Below, piece after piece: positions 41,656 through 54,557 of a stretch of 64,000 nt of DNA. The notes below the pieces were generated by a model, which ran no database searches, was not told where the DNA came from, and saw only the letters and a list, made by a program, of their open reading frames with translations. The stretch is from positions 31,051,334 through 31,115,333 of the forward strand of contig NW_024037074.1 of NCBI RefSeq assembly GCF_015706575.1. The letters are read 5' to 3'. Source of the stretch: Patiria miniata (lineage: Eukaryota > Echinodermata > Asteroidea > Valvatida > Asterinidae). Each line of letters begins with the position of its first letter. Within the stretch, counting starts at the first letter, position 1. Position numbers and translations under genes: made by a program.

Positions 41656-44600
41656 GTAAGTTGAGTTGTTTTTATTGTCATGTACGTGTAGCATGACTGC
41701 ACATTCATGTACCGGCATGACCGGGGTAATAAAGTACATGTACTACAGTACTAGTGCATACTTCACCAAAGATCGATATGGTCTGGATCGGAACTCTGGG
41801 GGCAAAATAGTATTGTGCCGAATAGTTTATCCTTGCACAGTAAAAAAAAAAGCAGATCAAGTTTACAGCTCTAGACAAATTCTTTAGAAATGAGACGTGA
41901 CATATTCAATTCTCTACAGTATTTGTTCTAGGCCTAGGTCAGCCACTGATAAGATTTGTCGATTGCAAATCTTAACAGGGAAAGAGTTCCATACCTTGAA
42001 ATCACTTGACACCCAGTGCACAAACCCTATTGAGAGTGGTCTGAAAATTCCAAGCGTTTTCTTACTAAATGCTTCAATATTTTCCCTGCTAAATTTGACC
42101 GTTTAGGATATGTTACCGCTCTCTGATGGTGGATAGGTCACTGCAGGGAGAAATTAGTGATGTCCATCTATGTATGTAATTCTTCCCCTTAAACTTAAGG
42201 TAGAATGAAATGAAATGAAATGTATGTTCGTAAATGTAATTGTAATTATTATTAAAACCAAAGTAATGAAAACCAATTTTTTTTTTCAAAGATGGGATGC
42301 TTTTATTTTAATTTTTAGAGCATTGTAACTAAAAAAATATAAAAGAGTAGTAATAAATGAGGCCCTAAATACTTACAATGAAATAGTTTCATATCTTCTC
42401 AAAATGGCCGGGCTTGTTGAAAATGTCGTGAGGGCATGAAAACTCCACGAACAATTCCTGACATCATCAGAAGCAGCTCACTACTGATGTGGAATATTTA
42501 TCCTTTTTAGGAAGCAAACTTTTTCTTTATTGAAAACAAACTTGGGAAAAATGTTGCAACCTGACGCCACTTCCGCGATTGTGTACAAAGTCTATAGAGA
42601 GTCAAGACAATTTTCCTAACAAAATTGGAAATGTTTTTCAGTCCCAGGTTAGTGTCTTATCATCATTTTTGCAATGACTGACCTTCATTGAGATGATTCA
42701 GAAAACAGTGGCGTCAGGTTGCAACAGTTTTTCCACAAACTTTAAAATTTTATAACAGAAATTTGTCGGATCTGTGCAGTGAAGTTGAGAAAGTTCCCGT
42801 CAGCACTACTTGAACTGACATACATGTTTCATGTACCAGTACTACTACTTGTCCTTTTTTTTTCAATTATTTCACGCATCGTTTCTCTGAGCCAATTTTT
42901 AATGCACTTTTTCATTTTCAAAACGGGGTGCTTTATCGTCAAGGTCAAATGTAATGGAAAATACATGCTTCAATTCTCATCTTTCGGCCAAAGTTTTTTT
43001 TAGTTCTGCTTCTGATTACATGGCATTTGAAAATAGGGTAGGTAGGTAGGGAATATTTTTTTTTGGCACTACGTTTTTTTGTGTGTACAATCATATGGAG
43101 GTGTCTGCGCGTAGTAAAGGGTAAAAGGTAATAATTGATGATTTTCAGGTTTTTTTCCTCATTCCCCCCCCCCAAAAAAGTAGGGTAGGGGCTGTCAAAA
43201 TAGGGTAGATAGGGTAATCGGAAGCAGAACTTTTTTTTGGCCTCTGTCATAATGTCAAAGAGTCATATCATGCATGCACAGACAGTGAACAGTTGAAAAT
43301 AAAATAATTCTTTTTACACAGTGATTGAAAAGATCCTTGCAAATCCGGTCACCTTTGAATGATCAAAAGGGTCCTTTCAAAAATAAATGCTTGAATTAAT
43401 AATTGTGTAGGCTGGAGTCGAGCTTATTATTTGTGGTTTATATTCAAACTGACAAAAGAAAAGAAAAACAAATTGTAAAGAAAAATAGCTTGGAAACGCT
43501 TGTCAGATTTCATCAAGGACAAGTTTTGTATGACTGTTATAAAATGATGTAGCAGTAAAGTTCACATTTAATGGATATTAAAGTTCTGATACCGGTGTAC
43601 ACAAAATTGTTCAACAAATTTCACCTAGCCTATGAAAGTCCTCACATTTTAACTAATAGGCCTATATTATATGTCCATTTACTTAGAAATATGGTTTTAA
43701 AGTTGAACATAATCGCAAAGATTTCAATTTTTTCAGTTGTCATTCTGCCCCTTGCAATGCATAGATTAGTTTGATTTTAAAATCGCCTTAAAAGTTTTTA
43801 AAACATGTTTATTCTCATTTGTCTAATCCAGCATTTTTTCAAGCTATTCGGTACTCCTTTTTTAGATAGGGGGAATTTTGTACAAGTCTTCGAATTGCAG
43901 GAAAATTATATGCATATGCAGGCATAGATATGTTCTTAATGTGTCATTTTTTTATAGCTTATAAAATAAACTGAATGACTTGACAGACTTAATTGTGATT
44001 AACTTTGTGATGATTTCACTACAAATCTACAACAGATATGTAATGAAATCAATTATGAAAAAAAGGCATTCCTTTGTTAGTGTTTATCTCCTGTAATGAC
44101 ACGATTCAATTTGTGATGGTTTTCGTTTTGTTTTGTTTGTATCTCAAAGCCAAGGCATCATCCCTTCTACAGTCAAGCCATGATGTCAGCGCTCTCCCTC
44201 GACCACGCCAGACGCCAGGAAATCTTCCGCCGTCTTGAGATGATGAACGGCCGCGATGACTACGATTCTGACGAGATGGACGGAGAACTCAACTACAAGG
44301 ATGAGGAGGACGAACAAGAAGAGGGCATGTTGACGCCGGAGGACAAAGAACTGGACTTGTCCCTCGGACACCGGAACCCAAGAAAACTGAGTCCCCACCG
44401 TCACCCTATATTCCCTCCGCGGCACTATAAGACCTCACCTCCGCACCTGAAGACCCCACCCCCTATCAACGGAAGCCCCGTTCACTATGAACCTCATGCT
44501 AGAAGGAACTCATTGTCTCCGACCTCGGCGATCAGAGAGTATGCCTCACGAGCCGAGAAAACCTTCGAGAAGTCCCCACTTGAGAGGTCCTCACTCGAGA

Positions 44601-47600
44601 GGTCGCTGTTAGAAAGGTCTCCTTTGGGGAGATCCAGGTCACCTTCTGAGGGGCCCGCATCAACAAAAACCTCTGAGAGGTCCTCATTAGAAAGAGAGAG
44701 AACCTCTCTGGACAGATGCCCGTCGGAGAGATGCCCCTCAGATGAGGAGACCAACTCGCTGAATCTGGCTAACCGACCCGAGGACTATTCCATCAAATTG
44801 GAGAAGCCGTGCGTTGGCAGCCCGTATTCCGAAGATGAGAACGACGTCTTGGAAGACGCTAAGCCCGTCTCACCGACGGCTTTCAAGGAGGACGGAAAGC
44901 CGGAGCGAGGTGGACAGTCTGAGTGGACTTTTGAAGAGCAGTTTAAGCAGGTGAGGTTTTTTTTCACTTCTAATTTCTGTAACAGTGTAAGGAAAGTTTT
45001 GTAAAAAAAAATTACAAATAGAGATAGTAAGTTTTTGTATTTTTGGATATATTTATGTATTTATTTTTGGAGGGGGCAGGCGGGCAATGTTGTTACCAAC
45101 ATTTTGCTTGTTCTTTTACTGAAAAATGTTGAAGTTCAACTGAAAACTTCAAATTGCAAAATATTCGCCCCGAAGAACAATTCACAGTTTTTGTTGACTG
45201 AACTTGACACGAACCTTGCAGAATTTTGCACCATTTATTAACATATGTTTCAACAACCAAATTCCTTAACACCTTGAAAGTACATACACATGTTTGCAAG
45301 ATTGGTGGGAGAAAAGTGCACCAAAAATAACCGAAATTCATCTGGTCATCATTTTTAAAGATCAATTTTGGAGACTATGGACTTTAAGTGGCCCCCGCCA
45401 CTAACAATTGCCAGGTGCAGCCCGCGTTTCGCTGCACAAACGTTCTGTGAAAGTGACAAGTTCTCTTGGCCGATACCCCTGACGCTTAAGGAGATTCACT
45501 TCCCTACAGATGACTGATTCTTTCTGGATGAGTCACTACCTGAAACCACGGATTAGGTTTCAGCAATAAATGTAGTTTGCACTTTCTGTATCAGATCTGA
45601 CAACAGGAATATTGTGAACATGAAGGGTGCGAACCATGTACACTGTATACTGCCTTATTTGCTGCCATAAGTTTTATAGGACCTATTCGCAAGGAAGCTA
45701 TTTTTGATCGTGTTGCCTGAATAAGCACCGTGAATCCCCCATGATATATCGATATTACTCTATTATTCAATATTATTTTGATATCAATCATTGTCAATAT
45801 CGCCGATGGAATTTTTTTTTATCATATCGAAATATTGAAATTGTCGATATTGAGGAATGATATCGAAAATATCGAAAATGCGTCAGATTATCCTTAAAAT
45901 CAATCTCCCGTTTGTGCTTTTACTTTGTGTTTAACGTTTGCTGTATAATGAAATAAAACTCGGCGGCAACTTGTGCTTTTGACTCAAAATAAAAACATTA
46001 TGAATTGCCAAGCGGCGACACTTTGTGCTCTGCGTTCACTGGAATTCGCAGTCTCCCCCAATGTAAAACCTCAAAAGAAACCACCCGTTTTGGACAAACT
46101 CTCGGTTCTGAGATTTGTTTTAAAGGGAATGTACAACATTTGCTTTTGCTGCAAGCAGACTGGTATTAATTTGTAATTAACTTTTTTTCTCATTGATTTC
46201 ATTTCTATTCGCAAGTTTTAAAAATGAAGATTTTACCTCGACTCGTGAATATTTCTTGGGATTAAAATTTCTTGAAATGTAAAAGCCTGGCACCGTTGCA
46301 AAACTATCATGCACAGGGTAAAGTTAAGATTGCATTCAGACGTTCGCCAGTCCGTATTTAAAATTACTTGACATTAATAGCTTAATTGTCACTCAATGTC
46401 AGACAAAAAGTTGTTGAAAGAAAATGGAAACTTAGTTTGTATTGTTATTGTGTGTGTTTAACCCCCCAACTGTTTCCTGTGCCGTGTGTGCACTTTCTTA
46501 CAGGGCATTCTGTAGTCTAGGTTGCTACTGTTTGTTCTTACGCATTGGAGACACAGTCTGTGTGTTTGCATAGTCAGGTGTTTCTCAGTATAGCCTAATC
46601 TGTTTGTCCATGCCTAAACTCATAGCTAACTCCACTGAGGAATGTTGCAAGTCTTTGCTGGTTGCGAAAAAAAAATACTCTGCTGAGTTTATTCTGTGTA
46701 AGGGACAGAGTCACTGACTGACGGACTGACTGACTGGCGGCCAGAATTCCCTACTGTTCTTCATGGATGCACTGCCTGACCGACCAAATTCCCGACTGAT
46801 GGACAGAGTCACTGTCTGGCCAACTGACTGACTGACTGACCGACGGATGGTCACTGCTGACTGACGGATGGACAGTTACTGACAGACCGACGGACTGACA
46901 GTCGTTGGGGTGATATAAATCAAATTCGGTTTTGCCCGTCACCGACGTTTTAACACTGTATACTCAGTGTGTTACCTCCCGAGTGAAAATTGGAAAAAAA
47001 TCACTCGGGTGGGACTCGAACCCACGACCTCCTGCTTTCTAGTGCAGATGTCTTACCACTCGACCACCGAGCTAACGGGATCGGTTGGCTGGTTCGAATC
47101 TGATGTACATATAGCAGCGGGTACCGCATAAACTATTGTAAGATGGAATTTTGCATTGGGGTGATATAAATCAAATTAGGTTTTGCCCTTTACCCGATAA
47201 TTAAACACTGTATACTCAGTGTGTTACCTCCTGAGACTGACAGTCACTGACTGAGTTTCAATAATGTGTCAAACTGAGACATTTGGGTACAGTTTGATTA
47301 GTGTAGCAGTCTTTTTTGTCAACACACATACCAGTACTGTTATGTACTTTGTTGGATTTGTCTGTATAATTCCGAACATATTTTTAAATGGTGCGCCTAC
47401 ATTAGACCCACGTATCAACTGCAGTTTTTCTTCAGTCTCTGTACATTCCATAAAACATTTTGTGAATTTGTCTTCTCAGTCCTGAAAAGTAAAGGAAAAA
47501 TAAAATTAAAACCCAACCCATTGATCACAATCCTTATTGAATTCCCACAGCGATCCTAATGTAACTCCCAGCATATAGTCCCGGCCGCGTAGCCAGAAGC

Positions 47601-50600
47601 CACCATTCTTTATACCATTAATAGTGATTAAGATTAGAATCGCAAGGATTGACGGGTTTCAAGTCCCATCTCTCCGCTAAAGCGCCCGAGCCCATTAATA
47701 ATTCACCTGCCATTGTCTGATAACATGTAACCCCACTATACATCCCATGTTCTGGACCCTCATCCCCCCTGTGCTATAAAAAAAAATACCTAAAGAAAAG
47801 AAAAGAGCCAAAAAGCGATCAATAAAAGTAGGGATTACATCGGTAAGGTCTTGTCATGTCAGTGCTGTCTTTTATCTGGGAGCAGTGAGCCATCTGTCGC
47901 AGAACACGAAAGTCGTGACTGGTACATCACCGACCGATTGTATCAAGGAGAGAAAAGAAAAGGAGAAAAAAGAAAGTGGACTGATGTCCACTGATCTATT
48001 TATAAAGCGGCTTCGATGAGCGTAGATTCGGCTGTTGAAGAATTGCTCCATGATTGATTGAATAAATAATGAAATGTCTCTCAGTTTTTTTTTGTTTTTT
48101 AAGCTCCAGTTGGAGCACAAAATAGACCACTGCACAATGTTGCTGGTGGTAATTAGAACTGGCATCTATCACATTATCTGCACTTTCGTTTGTCCACTTT
48201 TTTTCAATCAAACTTCCGATACTTAAAAAAAAGAAAAGATTCTGCTTCTGGTTACCAGACTAACCCAATTTTTATGGTCCAGACCCTAATTGTTTTTTTA
48301 TCAGGGTGGACTGTCAATATGGTAGGGAATTGTATAGCCTTGGCAGAGGGCTAGGTTTGCGCTCTGAGTGCTTTCTAGTTATTACTGGTACCAGGTATCT
48401 GTCTCAGTATCTGTACTTTTGTTCTAAGGCCACTTTTTTTTCAATCAGCAGAATTAAACTTAATTAAGCCAAAACTACGAAGGCCATTCTGTCAAATCGT
48501 TACTGAATCCACTAAATCTTCCACTAAGGCAAAACAAACAAATTGTTTTGCTTCCGGTTACCCGACCTACCGGTACCCTATTTTAATGGCCCGACCCTAA
48601 ATTTGTATCGGCAAGTTAAAAACAAAAACAATTAAAACAACAAATTTATGAATTTTGTTCACCAATAATAACACCACCCAAAATCCAAAGAAGAATGTTC
48701 AAAACCGAACCTGTTGAGGTTTCAGCTCAGTGGATATTACAATTTTCAAGAAAACATTCTTTTGGGGGTGTTTGTTCAGCTCTCTTGGGCAGTCAGTGCC
48801 GGATTTCCTTGACGTGGCTACGGCTAGCAATTGCTTGTGTGTCTGTGGAAAGAAGCTGAAGCCACTTCCCATAACCATGTGTGTTACTCTGAGCTAATGA
48901 TGAGCAAACCGGACCCAAAACCGAAACTGACCCGACCCAAAACCGACTTCGGGTCGGGTCGGGTCGGGTCGGTTTGTCCATCTTGTCAGTCGGGTTGGGT
49001 CGGTTTGAGTTTTTCATTTTCATTTTCGGGTCGGGTCGAGTCGGTTTAGCCATCTTTTGAAAAAACCGAAATAAACCGAAATAAACCGAAACAGTTCAGA
49101 AATTCAGGTGATGCAATATTACTGACAGTCACTGTGACCGCAGCCCATTGTGGTGTGGCCACCGAGCACCCTATCAAGTTCCCACGGTACTAATTTCTCC
49201 AGTCGAATCGGGACTGACAGTGAAATAGATAGATTGTAACAGTTTTCATGATACTGCGTGGTGATACCATGCGTTTGTTCAATAAGCGGAGTTACTCTCG
49301 ATCAACCAACTGAGTATGACAGAGAGAGAGACGATGGTTTTGCAAAAGAATTTATGCCACGTGGGTAAGGGCAGGCACAAAAAAGTGATCACTTTGTCCA
49401 AGCCAGGTATTTGGGTTTTTTTTCGTTTTGTTTTTTTTCGGTTCGGGTCGGTTTTACGTTATTTTTTGTCGGGTCGGGTCGGTTTGAGGGAGTTAAGATC
49501 GGTTTCGGTTCGGATTCGGTTTATATCTCTAATGTTTCGGGTCGGTTTGGCCTGGTCAACCCGACCCGATGCACATCATTACTCTGAGCCATAGCCAAAC
49601 TGGAATGAGCTCAGATCCCTCTTACAAAATTAAAAAAAGAAAAATGCATCCCATGCTGAGCGTGTTTGCCCAACGTTTCACATCCCCAGATTTTTTTTCA
49701 GTTGCAGTTCACTTCCTTAAATTCAAAAACATACTGCACAAGAAGTCAGTCATTTATGACTTCGGTTTGAACGATTCATTCACTTGTCATGCCCTTCTGC
49801 CTCAGACTTCCTTCAGACTGATTTTTCCCCTCGATTTTTATCTGCCAGAAACACCTTTTGTTTTCTTGCATCAGCACTTCCTGCCAGGGAGCTTTCTCAC
49901 CTTAATTACTCTCCCCCCCCCCCCTCCCCCTGAGTCTTATTGGCTGGTTCCGTCCGATGGAAAATATGATTATCAAAAAAATTTGGCGCCTGATAGATTG
50001 TGTACATCCTTTGTTATGAAATAATCCGATTTTTTATTTCCTGCGTGGAAGGGTGCGTTAATTTGTTTTGATGTAATAAATTGGAGTGCAGCTGAACTGG
50101 AATTTGTGCCAGGCTAAAAATGTATGTGTTTTTCTTTGTGAACTACATTGAGAAAACTCAGTCTCCTCTTAATTTAAGTATACTTAAATTAAAGGGAAGA
50201 TACAACATTTGCAAACATCCCAAAACAAAATGATCAAATTATTACAAAATACCTTACTGGATTGTTAGGGAATGACAGTCTAAAGCATCCTGTAAAATTG
50301 TGGCTCCTGGTGTGCTGACATTTTCAAGAAAAATGGTATTTTTCCAACGCTGGTGATAAATTCTCTGTTTCATCTTAAGTGGGGCCAGGGAACCAGACTA
50401 CAAGAACATGAATGGTTTTCTTGGATTTTCCAGCATCTACAAGCCCAAAACGTGAAACAAGTCATTTTAACAATATTTGCTATAACATACTAATCATCCA
50501 AATCCATTTTTTCTGACAATTGCAGCAAAAGCAAATGTTGTACATTCCCTTTTAGAGAAAGATAGGCTACCCCGCACGTTCTCCTAACCAAACTTTGAAC

Positions 50601-52421
50601 ACAGAACATTAACTACATGTTCATTTACATAATAATAGATTTACAAATGTAACATTCAAAGAGTTACATTAACCCCAACCCTCATCCTCCAAAATATTCC
50701 TGGCGTTTTGGAGGATTGTGGAGGATTGAGGATGAATGGCAAAGAAGATGTGGGTTGATTTTGGAGGATGCATTGTGTCCAGTTCATAGGCTACATGTGC
50801 ACCCTGCATTGTTTATGTTCAGCCATGCATAATTTAGCCATTATGTTTGCTGTCATCAGTCACTCAGTCATAGGCATGCCTCAATCCCATTTTGAAGGAT
50901 TGAGGCAGTGGTCACCCCTTCACTAAACAAATTCAAGAAATAATGGATGATCTTGGAGGATTGAGGCTGAATCCAAATTTTACATGGTGGCAATTGGAGG
51001 ATTTTGCAGGATTGAGCACTGGTTCCTATGGCTAAAATAAGGGCCTATGGGGTTAGGGTATAACATTCATGTCTGGGTATAACATTCAATGATTTCATAA
51101 TTTCATTTCAATTGAAGTCAAGTATTAGAGCAAATTTCAAACATTGCACTTTTAAAAATTAATCCTTAGGTTTGCAGTGTACGTGGCTTGGTACAATTAA
51201 TGCTCCGTTTCAAAATTAGTTACCGCGAGGCTTAATCTTAACACTGAAGACTTGGCTAAGGTGACTGCCCTGAGAAGTAATGCAGTGAATGTTCACCTAT
51301 TAATTGGCCCTGACGACCTGTATTAATTACCTGTAGCAATGTTCACATGTCTGCATCTGGTTTAATAAACTCGGTCTGTTGGCGGCAAATTAAGCCGTGA
51401 TCAGACGTGGGACGCAGATTTGTGTGCAAGTTAGCGCTCTCATTGAAATGACTCCTACGCGAGACGTACAGGTTGAGTGTTCCTGCAGTCAATGCACTCG
51501 TGACCCAGACAGGTCACGTATTTAATAAGTTCTCTCTGACATTTTCAGTTTGCATTGTCTTGAAGTTTGGGATTCAACCTCTCTCATAATGGCAATTTAA
51601 ATCTTTACATAATTTTTGTTGGATGTTTAACTTTACACATAATGTCTTTCAACATGAGACAAGCAGCTTTTCCTCGGATCCGCTGATTTCCTTCTCTTTT
51701 TTTTTACTCCTCATGAATGCCATTACAAATTGAAAAACACTGTACAAAGCCTTGTGTGGATTTTCTAAATTCCCAGTTGCATGCGTGCAATATACAAGGT
51801 ACATGTATGTCAGTAGATCCTCCCTCTGCAAGAATAAACTCTAACCATCCCCAACCCTTCAAAATCCAACTGCATGTTTTGTTGGAATCTGTTGGAGTGA
51901 GTATACTGCACTAGTAAACTGATTAAATGCTTTACATGGGGTCAGGCATAAATATTGGAGGTACATCTGGTGTTGAATTTTGCAAGAGTGAGGAAGGTTC
52001 CTAGTATCAGTAAATGACTCAACCCTACAGTTTAAATGTTAGAGTTTTTTGCGTGAAACTAAAAAGCATTTTTCATTGACGTTTTAGGATTTGTAGCTTA
52101 ATTTCAAGGTACCTTTTTGACAATGCTTGAGTTCATTTAATTTGAGGCCTCAGAAGAACTTATTAAAATGAGAAGGAAAAAAACAGACAAAGGAAATGTG
52201 TGCGCTTCCAAGTTGCTATTCAAAAACAGAAAAAAAAGTGGGTTTTTTTTGGTACCAGGCAAAATTACTTCTGATGCCGTTTTTGAACCAATGACTTTTT
52301 AACAGCTTGAATCCTATTCTGTTCCGTTTTGTTTCCTCTTGGCTGCAGCTGTATGAATTATCCGACGACCGTAAACGGAAGGAGTTTCTGGATGAGCTTT
52401 TTTCATTCATGCAGAAAAGAG
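41584..52421 (+). CDS. ARID3/dead ringer transcription factor, 5' part (gene runs off the right edge)
   Basis: Nuclear AT-rich-interaction-domain DNA-binding protein of the ARID3 (Bright/dead ringer) class, a developmental regulator. Three exons (41584-41655, 44150-44950, 52349-52421) join in frame. The first 291 residues are a low-complexity, Ser/Pro/Glu-rich region with an LER(S/R)-type run. SEWTFEEQFKQ plus LYELSDDRKRKEFLDELFSF then MQKRG is the unmistakable start of the extended ARID. The rest of ARID (expected to continue with a TPVNRIP-like exon) and the C-terminal REKLES domain were not found up to 64,000, so intron 3 exceeds 11.5 kb. The ARID identity is secure. The first exon rests on phase compatibility only. 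Confidence 0.88.
41976..42088. mobile_element. CAGGGAAA MITE, copy 3
   Basis: Inverted copy: CAGGGAAAGAGTTCCATACC...GCTTCAATATTTTCCCTG, in ARID3 intron 1. Confidence 0.75.
42545..42733. mobile_element. MITE family with GTTGCAACCTGACGCCAC ends, copy 4 (best preserved)
   Basis: Perfect 18-bp mirrored ends GTTGCAACCTGACGCCAC; about 190 bp, in ARID3 intron 1. Confidence 0.85.
44150..44950 (+). CDS. ARID3-like gene exon 2
   Basis: 267 codons. Acceptor CTCAAAG|CCA and donor CAG|GTGAGG, phase 0 both ends. Encodes PRHHPFYSQAMMSALSLDHA, an acidic EEDEQEEG stretch, a Pro/His-rich part, a repetitive SPLERSSLERSLLERSPLGR run and the pre-ARID WTFEEQFKQ. If exon 1 is wrong, the internal ATG at 44180 would start the protein. 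Confidence 0.85.
45726..46140. mobile_element. Degraded relative of the 27046 element
   Basis: Begins AAGCACCGTGAATC, has ATATCGATATTACTC and the shared CCGTTTTGGACAAACTCTC block, and stops where a TTAAAGGGAATG sequence begins. Confidence 0.55.
46903..47240 (-). mobile_element. tRNA-like repeat flanked by two 80-bp direct repeats
   Basis: On the minus strand 47002-47073 folds partly like a tRNA: acceptor AGCTCGG/CCGAGTG, D-arm GTC/GAC, perfect T-arm GTGGG/CCCAC. The anticodon loop has 8 bases (ACTAGAAA). Direct repeats containing ACACTGTATACTCAGTGTG lie on both sides (46903-46982, 47158-47238), and a third fragment is at 35655-35705. Confidence 0.65.
48895..49581. mobile_element. hAT-like element rich in GGGTC repeats
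   Basis: TAATGATGAGCA...TGCACATCATTA ends with perfect 8-bp duplications CTCTGAGC (48887-48894, 49582-49589). Internal (GGGTC)n arrays at both ends in inverted orientation. ORFs here are low-complexity artefacts. Confidence 0.85.
50189..50554. mobile_element. TTAAAGGGAA element, copy 2
   Basis: Inverted relative of 36518-37040: TTAAAGGGAAGATACAAC...GTTGTACATTCCCTTTTA. Shares GGGGCCAGGGAACCAG and TTTCCAACGCTG. Confidence 0.75.
50669..51060. mobile_element. TTAA-flanked repeat, copy 2
   Basis: Starts TTAACCCCAACCCT and ends GGGGTTAGGGT; carries the same GGAGGATT and AATTCAAGAAATAATGGA blocks as 21256-21735. Confidence 0.55.
51659..51790. mobile_element. Same MITE family, inverted uninterrupted copy
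   Basis: Reverse-orientation relative in ARID3 intron 2, also without the insertion (CACTGTACAAAG). Confidence 0.7.
52349..52421 (+). CDS. ARID3-like gene exon 3: start of ARID domain
   Basis: LYELSDDRKRKEFLDELFSF then MQKR and the first base of Gly, between CTGCAG|CTG and AGAG|GTAAGT. Helix 1 of the extended ARID. A 7.4-kb intron precedes it. Confidence 0.93.
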
Positions 52422-52696
52422 GTAAGTCGAAATGGTAATTGTATTTTTGTGTCGCCTAGCGCGATGGAGGTTCTTTTGATCAATTGCTCGCCGCCAGTTG
52501 AACATGCTGGGTGTATTTTTTTCAATAGGGTTTACACCCTCTTCAACATTTAATTGAAATTTAGTTCAATTTGATCCATTTCCCGGTGACAAACGTTGAA
52601 GTAGCCTTGTGACATTTGCCGACATTGGCAGTTTGTGAAGCGGCACAAATTCAGTCTCAATTGTGTGAATTGGGTCAATTTCAGAGAGTCCGTGTG

Positions 52697-53045
52697 TTAA
52701 CCCTCCTGCTCTCTGAACAGTCACAGACAGTCAAAAAAATACATCCTCCACCCCTGCTATACCTTTTACACAGGCTAGTCACCAGCAGTCAGATCATATT
52801 TCAAGCAAACACTGCAACTAATAAAATTCAGTTAACAGACAAATACAGGCCGGCAAGTGGTAGGTAAATCTAGCTTATCAATCCTTCAGTCAAAGCATGG
52901 CTGTATCAAGTGACATAAACAGTCACAGCCAGTTAATCCTGCTGTATGTAGGAAGGGAGCACTCAACCATTAAAAACATTCTCTTGACTGATTTTGACTA
53001 AAAGGACAACTTTGCACAGAATGTATGTTAGCATAGGAGGGTTAA
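52697..53045. mobile_element. TTAA-flanked nonautonomous element (piggyBac-like), copy 2
   Basis: TTAACCCTCCTGCT...AGGAGGGTTAA with TTAA intact on both sides, in ARID3 intron 3. Same family as 11599-11946. Confidence 0.75.
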
Positions 53046-54048
53046 AGATGCGTGCTGCCTTCCCTAAAAAAACAATTGATTCTACTGAGAATAGAACTAG
53101 TTTCATGCAAAGACTTGAATTTTGTAAAGAACAAAATCAATAATTAATTGTTAGTGGATTTTTTTGTTCGATGTCTCATGCAAACTTTTAAATTGGTAGG
53201 AAAATGTAGCAATTGATTTGAAAGAGAGAAATTCGTTTTTTCGAAGTGAAACTATAGAAATAGCACAGAGAATGCAACTTTAAGCTTGAAATTTGCGACT
53301 GAATTAATCTGAAGGCCTTTCACACTTGAGCATCTGCCCCCGGGGCCACCATGGGGTGACTATTGACTTTTCAACCTCCAGTTCAGCCACTCAGTGTTTC
53401 AGACTTGTTGCCCACAAACCGTGTTTAATATCACACTCTAAGTTGTCATTTCGCGGCAGCCAGTAAAAAATACTGAGTTCGTCATTGTCAAATTCAAAAC
53501 ATCGAACATTGGACAAAACTTGCCTCATCCAATCCTCGAATATGTAATTTCAAGTGGACATGCATAAAAATAGAATCGTGGCTTATTTTTGCCTCAGCGT
53601 CGCCCCAGGGCCACTCTCTCCTCCCCATCCCCCCAGATGAAAAGGCTAAGTGTGAAAAGGCCTTTGAAAGCCCAAACCTACAATGTAAGCTGCTGAAATT
53701 CTTTTTGTACATGTAGGCCTATACCTTTTCAACCCAAGCTATACGTGCACACATACATGTTTTGTAGTTTGAGTCCGTACAGATCACAATTCGTTTAGAC
53801 TCAAGTCAAGTCACAAGCTTCACAAATGTGAAAGGTTTCTCATTTGTTATTGTTCATCTACTGTTTCTTAGGACTTTGGTGTATTTGTGACCGGACTTGA
53901 AACCAGGCTTGTGATAGCCTTGACTACAGTAATGAATTGAACACTTGAAGCAAAACAGCACATATTAACAATTTATTAACTGAAAGACTTCACAAATTTG
54001 TCTAAAGTTAAATAATCAGGGTATAGGGCCTAATACTCGCAGAGATAA

Positions 54049-54367
54049 TAGCACGCAGCAACAAGTGCCAGAGATACAATCATTTTAATTGATTGATATC
54101 ATTTTTATGACCTTTCATCCTAAATGGCCATCAACAATGTACCAGGATAATTTGCAAGACGTTCAGTTATTTTAATTAATTTGTGTGTGTGCGTGGGTGT
54201 GCGTGTATTCAAATAGTGGACCTTAAACAATAGAGGACAATCCATGAATTGGCGAAGATCCACCTTTGCAGACTAAAAGCAGACAGTAACAAGTGCCAGA
54301 GACACGAAAGTGTTAATTGATTGATATCATTTTTTATCAGCGTTCATCCTAAATGGCCATCAACGAT
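54049..54367. repeat. Pair of about 90-bp direct repeats
   Basis: AACAAGTGCCAGAGA.AC and ATCCTAAATGGCCATCAAC blocks occur at 54059-54137 and 54286-54367. Confidence 0.7.
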
Positions 54368-54557
54368 GTCCCACAGTGGCAAACACAGGATATGGCTTAG
54401 TTGGGGGGGGGGGGGGGTTTTCACAATTTTTTGGTCAACATTTTTTAGAAGTTTAAATTTTTCAAAAAATGTTGTCCAAAACTTTTGCCCACAAAAAATA
54501 TTCCCAATATGCCTGTTTAGGAACCGAAAACTGAAAAATGTTGGCCTGTCTTAAGTA

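Noticed and set aside
47002..47073. Functional tRNA gene
   Set aside because: Eight-base anticodon loop and mismatched acceptor end; embedded in a repeat.
49569..50024. ORF of 151 codons
   Set aside because: Includes transposon end and a poly-Pro from a poly-C run; no recognisable domain and no splice or start context.
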